Assembly: GCA_008828725.1 (NCBI GenBank)
Contig: MEHQ01001493.1
Span: 472,982-536,981, forward strand
Length of the DNA stretch: 64,000 bases
Direction of reading: 5' to 3'
DNA from: Saccharina japonica
Lineage: Eukaryota > Sar > Phaeophyceae > Laminariales > Laminariaceae
Numbering within the stretch: position 1 is the stretch's first letter; every line of letters begins with the position of its first letter. The position numbers and the translations under genes are program-made. Shown piece after piece: positions 12,919-23,567 of this stretch. The notes beneath the pieces are model-generated. The model saw only the letters and a list, made by a program, of their open reading frames with translations, was not told the origin of the DNA and ran no database searches.

Positions 12919-13911
12919 CAGTGTTGTTTCAACAAAAATGCGGCGCAATTGGAAAATCACGTCGTTTGTCAGCCGCCTGCGCGCTACGGTGGGCACCTTC
13001 GAGTACTATCAGGATGTACAGGTAGCCATGAGCAACGGGGTGCGTGTGAAGCAAAAAGCAGGAGCCGTACGCCGACGAGCCTTGACGCACGAGCGATAAT
13101 GTGACCCGGGAAACTGCTGTTTTCGGGTTTGCATCGTTTTGGTGGCTTTTTTATTATGGGAGCACACCCGAACCAATCCCCCCCCCACCTCTGCCGAACA
13201 CAGTTCTGGTCATAGCAGAGGCCCCTCGTGGTGAAACACCTTCAGACTTCGAAGGGAGGTGTCGACCATCAAGCCAGTGACGCCTGCCCGTGTTTTGGTC
13301 CTCGTAGCTTCATCGAACGAGCAGTTGAGTGCCTCTCAAGCTGCCGACGAAAGTCGTTGCAGACCGGCCTCTGGGGCGGCGGGCCCCACCTTCCAGGTGG
13401 TGCTCGCGAGACGCATGCGGTCTGACGAGGGCAAGCGCCAGGGAGACGGGGTAGGCACGGTCTCAAGCTTTCCACAGATACTTGGTCTCACGGCGTTCGC
13501 TCTCTGTGGCCCGAGATATTCCTGATGAAAGTGGGCCCAAGAAAGCTTGCTTTCTCGGTATCCTCCGCTCGCACGACTCAGGCCTATCGCTCGCATGCTC
13601 GTATAGGCTTGCCTAGTTCCCTGTGCACATGCCACAACACTCAAGATTTGACCGCTGATTACTACCAGCCTGGGACACAACACAACCAAACAAGGTGCTC
13701 ATCTCCTCCAGTATCCTCCTGTAAGCACAGCCTCTTGTTGCTCAGGACCGTTCTCCTCTGGTTTGCGAAGATACGCGACGTCTGGCCTGTGTCCTCTTCT
13801 CAAGAACCCTTTTTCTATAGCGTTCCAAGGGTTTTCAAAAATTTATAGTGGTATGTTTGTATAGGGGCATTCTAATAAAAATTACGGAGGAACTTAGTTG
13901 AAACAACACTG
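12919..13911. mobile_element. 993-bp element with terminal inverted repeats
   Basis: The left end CAGTGTTGTTTCAAC (12,919) is repeated exactly and inverted at the right end (finishing at 13,911). AATA flanks both ends directly (12,915-12,918 and 13,912-13,915), a possible 4-bp target duplication. CAGTG ends are common in DNA transposons. No transposase frame is recognisable inside, so I call it non-autonomous. The superfamily is undetermined; the 4-bp duplication does not fit the 8 bp of hAT elements. Confidence 0.6.
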
Positions 13912-14079
13912 AATACGCCCGAGCGCTCGGGTACTACTATCAGTACTGCAATACACGAGTGTCTGAACTGTAAACGCACAGCAGTAGTCGTACAGTAGTA
14001 TAAAACTATATACCTAGACCTTGCGGGCTTCGGAAGCTTTCTTCCGCATATCTTCGTAGATGACAGCCACTCTCAGCCT

Positions 14080-15005
14080 TTAATTGCCGAAGGAGAAGTT
14101 ACTTGCTTTCCCGAAGTTCTTGGCTTTCTTTGCTTTCTTCTTTCTTCGCGTTTTGGGTTCGTTCGTGCGTGTACAGTGAGCAAGGCAGCGCGGGCGAGCC
14201 CGGCGCCATCGCGGGTATGGGAGGGCGCTTGCCAGTAGAGGGGGGGTCAGAAGGAGAGCGTTCGCCTTTTTCGTGACTAGGCGTGGCGTGTCCATCGAGA
14301 CACGAGGGAACATGAAGGGGCTTTGTGTGCCTTGGTGGTGCTGCGATCAATCCAGTATGTCCGGAATTATAAGGGTCGTTTCCGCGCGAAAAAGAACATT
14401 CAAGCGGTGCTTATTTCTCGACCAAATATTATTTACAGAGACCGGTCGCCCCGGTGGTCTAACTGGTAGCCACGAAGCCTGTAGGGCCGGATGTCGAGGG
14501 TTCGATTCTCCCCATGGAGATTTTTATTCTCAAATGACACCGACTGTCGAGAGCGCATATTATAGCGTGGGGAAGCAAAATTCGACGAAAGTTGACGAGG
14601 GAAGAAAGTGCTGAAATATTCTCGCGATAAAAACCAAGGCAAGAACCGTAGTGGGGGAGGAGGGAGAGGAGCCTACTTTGTGACCCCGGATCTGAGTTAC
14701 GACTAGGGAGGGAGAAAGACGGAAGTGCGAAGATAATGAATGGGATGGAAAAAATAAATAAATAAAAAAAGAGAGTCAGGCGGTTTGGACACCAACATCC
14801 TCGAGCGGGCGAACGAGGGCCACGGTGAGCACTGGGCTTCACGCAAGGCGGGCCACGGGACTCACTGGGGCAGAGAGGCAGTAGAGCTCGACCCGGACCG
14901 AATCGATGGCGAGGTGATCGCGGGTGGGCGGGGAGCGTCAATGCTGACAGGACGTGACGAGACGTTCCAAGTTTTTGTTTTAGCGGCGCAATCATCACAG
15001 ACCCG
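14080..15005. repeat. Dispersed repeat Y, copy 1, interrupted by a SINE
   Basis: Shares with 22,225-22,905 and 23,568-24,245 a long colinear sequence. It runs from the AGCGCGGGCGAGCCCGG segment, through GTGTCCATCGAGACACGAG and TTCAAGCGGTGCTTATTTCTC, to CAGTAGAGCTCGACCCGGAC and AATCGATGGCGAGGTGATCG, ending near AGCGGCGCAATCA. The copy is interrupted at 14,444-14,770 by a SINE that the other two copies lack. A frame with LDPDRIDGEVIAG is open in all three copies, as is a Pro-rich frame on the other strand, but no known protein matches. Confidence 0.8.
14444..14770 (+). mobile_element. tRNA-derived SINE, copy S1 (full length)
   Basis: A tRNA-like head at about 14,444-14,517 has an A box (TGGTCTAACTGG, 14,455-14,466) and a B box (GGTTCGATTC, 14,499-14,508), the internal RNA polymerase III promoter. 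A body of about 200 bp follows (with CCTACTTTGTGACCCCGG and GAGTTACGACTAGGGAGGG), then an A-rich tail with AAATA units. The head and body recur on the minus strand at 52.9-56.6 kb. The insertion sits inside repeat Y copy 1, and the two other Y copies serve as empty sites. I could not define a clear target duplication. Confidence 0.85.
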
Positions 15006-15059
15006 ACGGCCCGACGGGATTTTTATTTTCAAACAATTTTTTCAAGGTTATGCTCTGTA

Positions 15060-15430
15060 GGGTTTGTGGATATAGGGTACGGGTATGGAAGTATTACAGA
15101 ACTTACAGAAGTTCCGGTTACGGGTATGAAAGTATTACAGAACTCACAGAAGTTCCGGGTGTCGTGACACAGGCGTACAGAAATCACAGAAGTTCCGTGC
15201 GGGTACAAACTAGTTGTACCCTTACCTCGGGTATTGTAGCACGGGGCGTACAGAACATACAGAAGTTCCGGGTACGGGTAAGAGAGTGTTACAGAACTCA
15301 CAGAGGTTCCGTACAGGTATAAAGACGTTGTACCCGTACCCCAGGTATTGTGGCATGGGCGTACACAACTTACAGAAGTTCCGGTTACGGGTACAAGTGT
15401 CGCACAGGACTCACAGAAGTTCTTTGTAGC
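15060..15430 (+). repeat. Tandem array of 50-60-bp units, array 1
   Basis: Repeated units built on TTACAGAACTCACAGAAGTT followed by CCGGGTACGGGTATGAAAG, with variants. Alternate units carry a longer insert around GTTGTACCCGTACCCCGGGTA-like sequence. It is closely related to array 2 at 16,320-16,670. Open frames through the array are a by-product of its period and carry no domain. Confidence 0.85.
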
Positions 15431-16319
15431 GTAATAATACCCGGGGAAAACCCCGTATATGGTTATTTACGTACCTTACAGAAACAATCTTGCAAAGTTT
15501 GCATACCATTACAGCAGTAGTACAGGACACTTATAAGAAACAGGAAAGCTGGCCAAGGCTGCATATATTATTTGAGAGAGGGTGTTCTCAACGCTACAAC
15601 TTCAATAGAAAACGACTATCGAATTTATCATTTCCTCTAGATATCAGACTGTTTTTTTTGTATTAATACCGTTACTAAATTCGTGCCCTGTACTGTTCTC
15701 GTAAAAGGACTGGTGAACCGACAAAAAACATTTCACCAAGAACAGCTTCGTACAGGTATTAAACCACACCACAACACACCAAGCTAGCACCAGGACATCC
15801 ACGCCTCGTTCACTACACGGTGGCGAACCGCATCTTTGTCGCGGACACCCAGGGCAAGCAGAAGAGTCGTCGGCACGACTACTTGATAGATTCAAGCTCC
15901 CATCACCGCTGTCGGAATTTGACGGGCCTGGTACAACGCCAGAAGACATCCACAGCACTACGAATATATATACTCCGAAGTATAGTAACATGTACGGCAT
16001 GTAGCTGGTACTACGGAGTACGATATATATATATATAATGTTATGTGTGCGTATGATACGACGTGATCGTACCTGGTACTATATACGATCACGATACGTA
16101 CAATACGAATAATACATACTCGTAAGGATAATATATATTTTATGTATTACACACCTACCTGTCATTTACACAACAGCAGTCTACCATATTAATCTTATCT
16201 TTGGGCGGCGAAATATGCAAGAAAAAATAAGAGCCTTATGATAAGAGTGGTATCATAAGAAGACCGTACGGGTAAAGTATGGTCTAAACCCGATCTGATA
16301 CCAGCACCCCAGGTATTCT
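15431..16319. other. AT-rich spacer between two related arrays
   Basis: No gene recognised. TATATA runs and GTACCTGGTAC motifs occur at about 16,020-16,100. Confidence 0.4.
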
Positions 16320-16670
16320 GACAGAGGTATACCCTTACCCCGGGTATTGTGACACGGGGCGTACAGAGCTTACAGAAGTTCCGGGTATGGGTATGGATGT
16401 CGTAAATAACTCACAGAAGTTCCGGGTACGGGTATGAAAGTGGTACAGAACTCACAGAAGTTCCGGGTACGGGTATGAAAGTGTTACAGAACTCACAGAA
16501 GCTCCGTGCGGGTATAAGAGTTGTACCCGTACCCCGGGGATTGTGGCACAGGCGTACAGAACGTACAGGAGTTCCGGGTACGGGTATCACAGAACTCACA
16601 GAAGTTCCGGGTACGGGTATAAATGTCGTACAGAACTATTGTAGAACTAGCAGAAGTTATTTGTAGGGTA
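16320..16670 (+). repeat. Tandem array of 50-60-bp units, array 2
   Basis: Same unit as array 1 (TTACAGAACTCACAGAAGTT core). Both arrays are followed by similar sequence (a GGTAATACCC / CCCCG patch and CTTGCAAA(A/G)TTT), so array plus downstream flank was duplicated as a block. Confidence 0.85.
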
Positions 16671-16736
16671 ATACCCCGGGTATGGTTTTGAAGGTATAAT
16701 ACCCTACAGAACACAAGCTTGCAAAATTTCGTGTTC

Positions 16737-16946
16737 ACTTGATTTTCATTTTTTTCCGACCGTTTTGTTTGTTTTTGTTTTTCGCTGCTGCCGTTTTGTT
16801 TGAGTACGAGTACGCATGTACTCGTACGTCTTTCTCAGTTTTGTGGATTTTTGTTTTTCGTACTGCCCAACTTGACGACCGTGCTGTGCTTTCTCTTCCA
16901 TACAATACAAAGTACGAAGTGCTCGTACTACTGTACTACTGCTTGT
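16737..16946 (+). repeat. Dispersed repeat X, 5' fragment
   Basis: Matches the left part of X copies at 22,950-23,558 and 30,290-30,935: TTTTTTCCGACCG, a GAGTACGAGTACG stretch, GTCTTTCTCAGTTTTGTGGA and CAACTTGACGACCGTGCTG. It breaks off near 16,946. The missing right part resumes at about 19,404, so one X copy appears to be split by some 2.45 kb of other DNA. Confidence 0.7.
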
Positions 16947-17184
16947 AAATCTATATATGTTAGTTCGCTTATCACATATGCACATCCTTAGACCTACCGT
17001 ATGCCAATGGGAAAGCAAAGTTGGAAGTCGATCTTTGAAATATTTGCCTGGAATTTTCAGGCTGAAGATCCGCTCGTACCGCCGCTGTGGGAAAAAAGGG
17101 AAAAAATTGTTTGATTTTTTCATATTTTTTTTCTAACGGCTGCAGGCGGCGCAATTTGCTTTTTCTCATTGCAAATCGTCGACA

Positions 17185-17622
17185 CCCCGATAAAAATCAG
17201 CTCGTACGACGATAGACCTTCGATCTCGACGTAGACTCAGCCCACAGCCAACCCGCTTCGGGTCGGGCAAGGCCAACGAGTGTAGATGACGGCCTCGAAG
17301 GTATAAGGTGGATCCATGGTCTAGGGGGCGAGAGATTGCCGGCGGCGTCCTACGCTCTTCTCCCAAACCCGAAAAAAAAACTATTTTTTGCCATTTGTGG
17401 CGGATGGAGAATTTTTGTCATCTGTTTTATGCACACCAGCGGCCAATTGTCTGTTTATCATACGCCTCGCCAGTGCCCGCCACATATCACCGGCCATCGT
17501 GTGAACACGGTGACCCTAGGGTGGGTCGGAGCCCGTAACGAGCGCACCGCGTTCAGAATTCATGACGCAGTCGTTGGTTTTGTCGATCCATGTTTGTCGA
17601 GGACTCGGAATCTCGCCGCTGC
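17185..17622 (+). repeat. Diverged copy of the foldback-arm repeat
   Basis: Shares with 58,905-59,310 the ordered blocks ACCTTCGATCTCGAC-TAGACTCAG, GCCTCGAAGGTAT, GTCTAGGGGGCGAG, GCGGCGTCC, a CATATCA-CGG-C block, GGGTCGGAG / GGATCGGAG, GCGTTCAGA and GACGCAGTCGTTGG-TTTGTCGAT. Blocks are conserved but spacing and intervening bases differ, so this is an older copy. Confidence 0.75.
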
Positions 17623-17627
17623 GAACT

Positions 17628-17660
17628 AAGATCGGCTTGAGTTTTTCTCAAGCCGATCTT
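17628..17660. other. Perfect 14-bp hairpin with T5 loop
   Basis: AAGATCGGCTTGAG, loop TTTTT, then its exact reverse complement. A third ATCGGCTTGAG arm follows at about 17,670. It lies inside the 847-bp TIR element. Role unknown. Confidence 0.9.
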
Positions 17661-17834
17661 GTCGCAACATCGGCTTGAGAATTGCCTTTTTCGGGCTTTT
17701 CCAAAAGTTGGGAATATTCCGTTTGAAGAATCGGTCCCATAGCAAGCTTGTTGTGGAAAAATCTGGCGGGGATCTTAGGAATTCAAACTTTTTAGGGTAA
17801 CTTTGCTTTCCCATTGGCATAGGTCTTTAGGTCT

Positions 17835-19365
17835 GCGGATATCTCCCGCCTCTGACCGCCTCTCCGCGCGGTTTCTTCGCTGAGGCGTGCCCCCGCCCCG
17901 CCTGCAACCGCTGGCTTAGCTGATCCGCCCGCTCGGCGCCGTAGCGCGCGCGTGAGGCCTCGACGTCAACATCTACGACGAGATCTCCGAAAAATCGTGC
18001 CCTGTGAGCGTTTGGGCACATTGCCCACCGACAACGCCTATGTCTTCGCGTGGTTTTTTCACGTACGTGTTCTCTGGCCTCCAACCCGTGGGGGGGGTCG
18101 GCTTCCCGGCCGCCGTCAACATGGTGGAGGCCTGCGCGGGAGGATGTGTGCTCAGATCTGAGACGCCCCGAGAACACATACATGCCACCCAGGCTTTGTC
18201 GAGAACTGCCATCAATATTTGTTTCGCCGAGAGAGAGCTCCTGCTGCTGTACGTATACGTGTACGTATGTATGTAGTCTACAGCAAGTAGCACGTGTGAT
18301 ATGGAGAGTAGCAGCTCATGTACTGTCAATGTTGTTGCGGAGCTCCTATGATTTGTACAGCAGCAGCTGTGGCCGCACCTTTTTAGCGGACAACGCGCTG
18401 CATGCTGCATGCTGGAGGGGGTGGGCAGACCTTGATAGTAGATATTTACGGGGGTTGTGGGTTTGACGCCGAAAGCTGACCCTCCGACCCGAACCCTAAC
18501 CCTAACCTTAACCCGAACCCTATGCCAGTGGTCAGTGCTGGGATGCTGTGCTTGGTAAGACTCTAGGTTGACTCGACCGGCGTGGATGGTGAGCTTGAAA
18601 AGACTCGTGGTTTGCTCGGAATGCTGTGGCTGAGAAAGACTCCAAGTGATTGCGCCGCGTAAAACATACCCTTGGCCAACCAGAGTGCCTACATAGCTAC
18701 CTCAGGAAGATCTACTATCATACTTTGTCCACTACTGGCATGCTGTTGAGGGTTTCAACGTAAAAAAATGGCATTGGCAAACGGGGATGGGGAAACACGA
18801 TTTTTTGTCGTTTTTTACCGTTTTTGTTTTTTGTTCTCCTGGCGTATAGGAGGCGCGTAGATGTATACGTGCATCGGGTATATACGTATCGAAAACATGT
18901 ATCTATCAGTACTACTACTGCTGTACTACAACAGTCTACCACGAGCTGTGAGCAGTTCAATGTGGGTTGGATATGTATGACCACTATCAAAGATACACGC
19001 ATGTATCAGTTTTGCTGTTGCTGTTGTCGCCGTTGTTCGCATGTTTCGAATTTCGAAGATGTGTAGGTGTGTAGGCCCACACCGTGTACAGCATACAATG
19101 CGCATGTGTCAGGTTTGTGACCAAGATACATACGAGCACACACGTATATGAGTACAGCAGCAGCAGCAGTATCACATGTATTACGAGTACGGTTGCCACT
19201 CTCCGTGGGCAGTGTGCAGAGCGCTCTCAACTCTTGGCAGTACGTCTGATTTCCATCCTTCGACACAACGCTGCTGCTAACTAACAACGTGTATAACTCT
19301 TGGCATTACGTCTGACCCCCGTCCTTCGCTACAATGCTAACATTCCGGCATCACGCAGGCTGCGA
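17835..19365. other. Intergenic; telomere-like patch
   Basis: No gene recognised. A patch of CCCTAACCCTAACC and degenerate variants occurs at about 18,487-18,522. Numerous CTGCTG/GTACGT simple repeats occur at 18,240-19,180. Confidence 0.45.
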
Positions 19366-19402
19366 CCGGCGGCCGTCCAGGCCGCCGGCGAAGCCCCTTG
19401 TA
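19366..19402. other. GC-rich hairpin with CCCTTGTA tail
   Basis: CCGGCGGCC, loop GTCCA, exact complement, then CGAAGCCCCTTGTA. The X-repeat 3' ends at 19,698-19,736, 23,523-23,560 and 30,893-30,931 have the same layout with a different stem. A reversed one is at 58,567-58,605. Confidence 0.8.
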
Positions 19403-19403
19403 T

Positions 19404-19745
19404 ATACTATTGTTTTACTACCATAAATAATCGCGAAAAAGGCACAAAACACACCGATGACAACAGGCAGCGCAGCGCCGTACTACTGTGAGCCGTGTTG
19501 CTGTGCTTTCTCTTTCGAACATACAGCTTTGTTGTCCTGGAGCACGGAGCTAATAATGTACATCCCGAGCATGTTTTGCATGCATGCATGTCAAGTCCGC
19601 CGTTTCTTCGCTGCACCAAGAACCTCTTGGCATTTTAAAGTCGGTGCTTGCATACTACATCATGGGCCTCTTCTGCCTCTTTCCTTGCGCGAGCGTAGCG
19701 GGCGGCGTCAGCCGCCCGCGGAGCGGAGCCCTTGTACCTGGTACA
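19404..19745 (+). repeat. Dispersed repeat X, 3' fragment
   Basis: Matches the right half of X copies 2 and 3: GGCAGCGCAGCGCCG, TGCTGTGCTTTCTCTTTCGAA, CAGCTTTGTTGTCCTGGAGC, CATGTTTTGCATGCATG, AACCTCTTGGCATTTT and TTCCTTGCGCGAGCGTAGCG. It ends in a 9-bp perfect hairpin (GCGGGCGGC / GCCGCCCGC, loop GTCA) and CCCTTGTA. Probably the other half of the fragment at 16,737-16,946. Confidence 0.75.
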
Positions 19746-19756
19746 AACATATATAC

Positions 19757-22214
19757 CACACCTCGGAAAACGTAACACTCGGATAACACCTATCTACGTT
19801 ATGGGGCCTAACGCAGGGACTTGGCAACGTACTAACATAGTGTTAACACTGGAGGGGCAATCACGGTAACGCGGTAACACAGTGTTAACACTGGAGGGGC
19901 AATCACGGTAACGCGATAACACAGTGTTAACTGGAAACCCACGAACGTGCACACGCCTTAACGTTATGTTACACCGTGATCCGTCCTTCAACTAACACTT
20001 TAACATAGTGTGAAGCTCTGACCCAACACGTACGTTATCACTCTAACATTCCCAGATCGATATCTGCAGATTTACTAACACGATAACATAATGTTACTGT
20101 CCACGGAGCGTTAGACATAACACACTAACATTGTGTTACCCTTCGAATGAGTGTTAACATTGTGTTCCAAATAACACACTAACATAACACTAACATAGTG
20201 TCCAGCACTACTAACACTACGTTATTCGGACCCCCAGTCTGATTAAGGTCGGATAACGTAACATTTAACATACGTTAGATACGTTACAGTCTTAGCCGGC
20301 CGATACGTAACACTATTTTAGGGTGTTAGCCTAAATGCTGAGGTCTACCTAACATTATGTTACGGTGTTACTGTCAGTAAATATGTGATTTTAACATTAT
20401 GTTACTGTGTTACCATAATAATCAAACCGGGCGTAACATTATGTTACTGAGTTACCGTGGAGGCCGGAGTCAATCCAACGTAATGTTACTACTGTACGTT
20501 ACCCTTTGGATCTTCCCACGCTCTGACATGTGTTACCTGTGTTATAGGGGTAAAGCGGCGTCGCGGAGTAACATAATGTAGCCGTGTTATCAAATTTTAC
20601 TGACATCCCAGCAACACAGTAGTTACTACTGTAGTACTTTACTCGTAGTGGATTTGAGGCGCGTCCTCAGTACCTGCAGTAGTCAAATCTGCAATGCATC
20701 ACGCTGGGGGAATACTGATTGTGCTGAACAAACGCGAATGAACATCTACGTATACGTGCCGTTTGAGTTTACTGACATCCCAGTAACACAGCAGTAGTTA
20801 CTGCTGTAGTAATTTACTCGTAGTGGATTTGAGGCGCGACCTCAGTACCTGCAGTAGTCAAATCTGCAATGCATCAAGCTGGGGGAATACTGATTGTGCT
20901 GAACCAACGCGAATGAGCATCTACGTTTACGTGCCGTTTGAGTTATTTATTTTTATTTCAATAAAAACATGTCGCCAGCATACAGCAGCAGTAGAACAGC
21001 AGTAACAGCAGCATCAGTATAGGTCGCTTTACGCTCGGCTTGTCGGTCTAACCCCTGAACCCTCTGTACAAGTATTTAATCGATTGTGTGTCTCCTGGTT
21101 CCCCAAAGCGGTATTGATATTCGGCATAATTTGAAGACGAAAACTCTGCACCTGTGATTCGTACCTGTCCACAACAGATATTTTCGTAACATAGGTGCCA
21201 CCACTCCTACTGCTGTAGGATATTTACAGCAGCAGAGGTTCTTCGTCCCCTCATCAGTAGGAGGGTGGGCCTGGTAATACGTCGCTCGATACGGACTGCT
21301 GCTGCTGCTGCCGCTGCTACGGTAACATATAATAATGTCAACGTTTTATTGGCTATATACATACTTACGTTAACCATCTTATAACGTGTTTTAGGATATC
21401 CCCAAGGATTTCCGCTAACACACTAACATACAGTTCGCGGCAGCACTTAATAATTCGGCAGTTAATAATTTAAGGCTGGATTTTCAGACGAAAATAAGAA
21501 CATGACCTATTTTATATTGAAATAGTGTAGGACACACCCTGCCTTACATAAGAATTCCAGCCTGGTCAGAATTAAGAGATTCTTAACTGGTGTCGCGTAC
21601 TGTAGTGTTATGTGGTAATCAGTCTGAAGTGTGCCAATGTAGCAAGAAAGAATAAGGCAACATGCTAACATAACGTTACTCGCTACGGGCTGGTGTCGCT
21701 AACACGGTAACACAATGTTAACGTAATAATGGTAATTCAGCTAACACATTTAATACATAGTGATATGTAAACGTTGATTGGACCATGTACGTTATCCGTC
21801 TAAAGTGTGTTACCGCAGTAAGTAAGAATTCCGCTAACACACTAACATAACGTTACTCGCTGAGGGCTGATATCAATAACACAGTAACATAATGTTAACG
21901 CTTCATTGACCATGTACGTTATCCCTATAACGTGTGTTACGATGGCAACTAGGAAGTTCGGTAACACACTAACATAGTGTTACTCGCTATGGGCTGCCTA
22001 CTTTAACACCGTAACACTTATACTGCGGTCATCACGGGATCAAGGTAACACTCTAACATAATGTTAAGCGGTCGCCCGCCAATATCGTAACGAACTAACA
22101 CTATGTTATCACAAAATCCGGAAATTAGATAACGTAGTAACGTAATGTTACGATTTTTTCCGCTGGCGCGTAACATTAACATAAAACGTTAAGTGTTACG
22201 TTATCCGAGGTGTG
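19757..22214. mobile_element. Palindrome-array element with terminal inverted repeats
   Basis: The left end CACACCTCGGAAAACGTAAC (then ACT) is repeated inverted at the right end with one mismatch (23 positions compared). ATATA is present just outside both ends (19,751-19,755; 22,215-22,219), a possible target duplication. The interior is dominated by short palindromes of the form TAACAYNRTGTTA, at least two dozen, in variable spacing and sequence (for example near 19,830, 19,877, 19,917, 20,400, 20,440, 21,670, 21,840, 21,885, 22,040, 22,105). A 170-bp direct duplication lies at 20,596-20,942. No protein-coding frame longer than about 60 codons occurs. I cannot assign it to a known element class. 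Confidence 0.75.
20596..20942. repeat. Direct duplication of about 170 bp
   Basis: Two consecutive near-identical units (starting at 20,596 and 20,768) share TTTACTGACATCCCAG, GTGGATTTGAGGCGCG, TCAAATCTGCAATGCATCA and a GTGCCGTTTGAG end. Only a handful of substitutions and small indels separate them, so the duplication is young relative to the rest of the element. Confidence 0.9.
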
Positions 22215-22224
22215 ATATAGACAT

Positions 22225-22905
22225 AGACTTACTTACTAATATCTCGCCCAGGGATTGCTCATCGCTGACCTCTCAGAGCTCCCACTTTGAACACCGCCTC
22301 CTTTCCATACTTGATTAGTTGCCCGAACTTGCCTCCCTGTCTTTGTTTCCAATCATTTTTTGTTCGCGAGAGCCTTTTTATTTCTCGGTTTAGGGTTCGT
22401 GAGAGCACGGCAGCGCGGGCGAGCCCGGCACCATCGCGGGTAGGGGAGGGCGCTGGCCAGTAGAGGGGGGGATGGAAGGGGCGCGGTCGCCTTTTACGTG
22501 GCTAGGCATGGTGTGTCCATCGAGACACGAGGGAAGCATAAAAGGGCTTTGTCTGCGTTGCTGCCGGTGGTGCAAAATACATTATGTCCGACATTATAAG
22601 GATCGTTTCTTCCTGTAAAATAATATTCAAGCGGTGCTTATTTCTCAACCAAAAAGTTTTCACAGAGAGACCCGGAGAGACAGCCAGGTGGTTTGAACAC
22701 CATAATGCTCGAGCGGGCGAACGAGGGTCACGGTGAGCACCGGGCTTCACGCGAGGCGGGCCACGGGGCTCACCGGGGCAGAGAGGCAGTAGAGCTCGAC
22801 CCGGACCGAATCGATGGCGAGGTGATCGCGGGGGAGCGGGTAGCGTCGAGGGTGACTGTGACACAGTCGTTTTAACTTTTTTGTTTTTTGAGCGGCGCAA
22901 TCACG
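22225..22905. repeat. Dispersed repeat Y, copy 2
   Basis: Starts in TACTAATATCTCGCCCAGGG and ends in GAGCGGCGCAATCACGATAT. It is colinear with copy 3 (23,568-24,245) over its whole length and with copy 1 at 14,080-15,005 apart from the SINE. It abuts the right end of the palindrome-array element. Confidence 0.8.
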
Positions 22906-22949
22906 ATATATGTCATTTGGAGATATATATACATGAGCGGCGCAATCAC

Positions 22950-23558
22950 GTGCTCCGTGTGTGATTCGAGATGTCCATTTTTTTTTTTTATTCCGACCGT
23001 TTTTTTCGTTTTTGTGTCTCGCTCCTGTCTCTTGTCGCTTTGTTCTTTGTTCGAGTACGAGTACTCGTACGACGAGTACGAGTACGTATACCCGTACGTA
23101 CATGTACGTCTTTCTATCAGTTTTATTGTTTTTCGTACTTCACAACTTGACGACCGTGCCAAGACCGTGCTGTGATTTGCTTTCTCTTTCATATTACAAG
23201 TATGTGCATTCAAAGTAGAAAGTACTACTGTTGTTGCTGTACTACCACACATGATTACGGCAAGAAAGGCACGAATCACACGCACCCACGGCAGGCAGCG
23301 CAGCGCCATGCGGTGACCGAGCCGTGTTGCTGTGTGCTTTCTCTTTCGAACATACAGCTTTGTTGTCCTGGAGCATGGAACTTATAATGTGTGCATCCCG
23401 AGCATGTTTTGCATGCATGTCAAGTCCGCCGTTTCTTCGCTGCACCATGAACCTCTTGGCATTTTCAAGTCGGTGCTTACTACATCATGAGCCTCTTCTG
23501 CCCCTTTCCTTGCGCGAGCGTAGCGGGCGGCGTCATCCGCCCACGGAGCGGAGCCCTT
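22950..23558 (+). repeat. Dispersed repeat X, copy 2 (complete)
   Basis: Contains both X halves without interruption: the GAGTACGAGTACT stretch and CAACTTGACGACCGTGC at left, CAGCTTTGTTGTCCTGGAGC and TTGCGCGAGCGTAGCG at right, then the terminal GC hairpin (here with a stem mismatch, GTCATCCGCCC). It is sandwiched between two Y copies in the same orientation. Confidence 0.8.
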
Positions 23559-23567
23559 TAATAAGAC

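Larger units (their letters stand above)
16988..17834. mobile_element. 847-bp element with inverted termini
   Basis: The left end GACCTACCGTATGCCAATGG plus GAAAGCAAAGTT (16,991-17,022) is repeated inverted at about 17,797-17,830, with one 3-base gap. TTA lies directly outside the left end and TTTA outside the right end, so a TTA target duplication is possible but not certain. No transposase is seen. The interior carries a diverged copy of the arm of the foldback element at 58.7-62.6 kb. Confidence 0.6.

Noticed and set aside
14444-14517. Functional tRNA gene
   Set aside because: A and B boxes are present, but the head continues into a conserved SINE body and A-rich tail and recurs with them in other copies; no proper acceptor stem closure was found.
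18487-18522. Chromosome end
   Set aside because: The CCCTAA patch is only a few units long, degenerate and internal, with repeats continuing on both sides.
19790-22200. CRISPR array
   Set aside because: The repeats are short, variable palindromes at irregular spacing in a eukaryotic setting; there is no constant repeat-spacer period and no cas gene.
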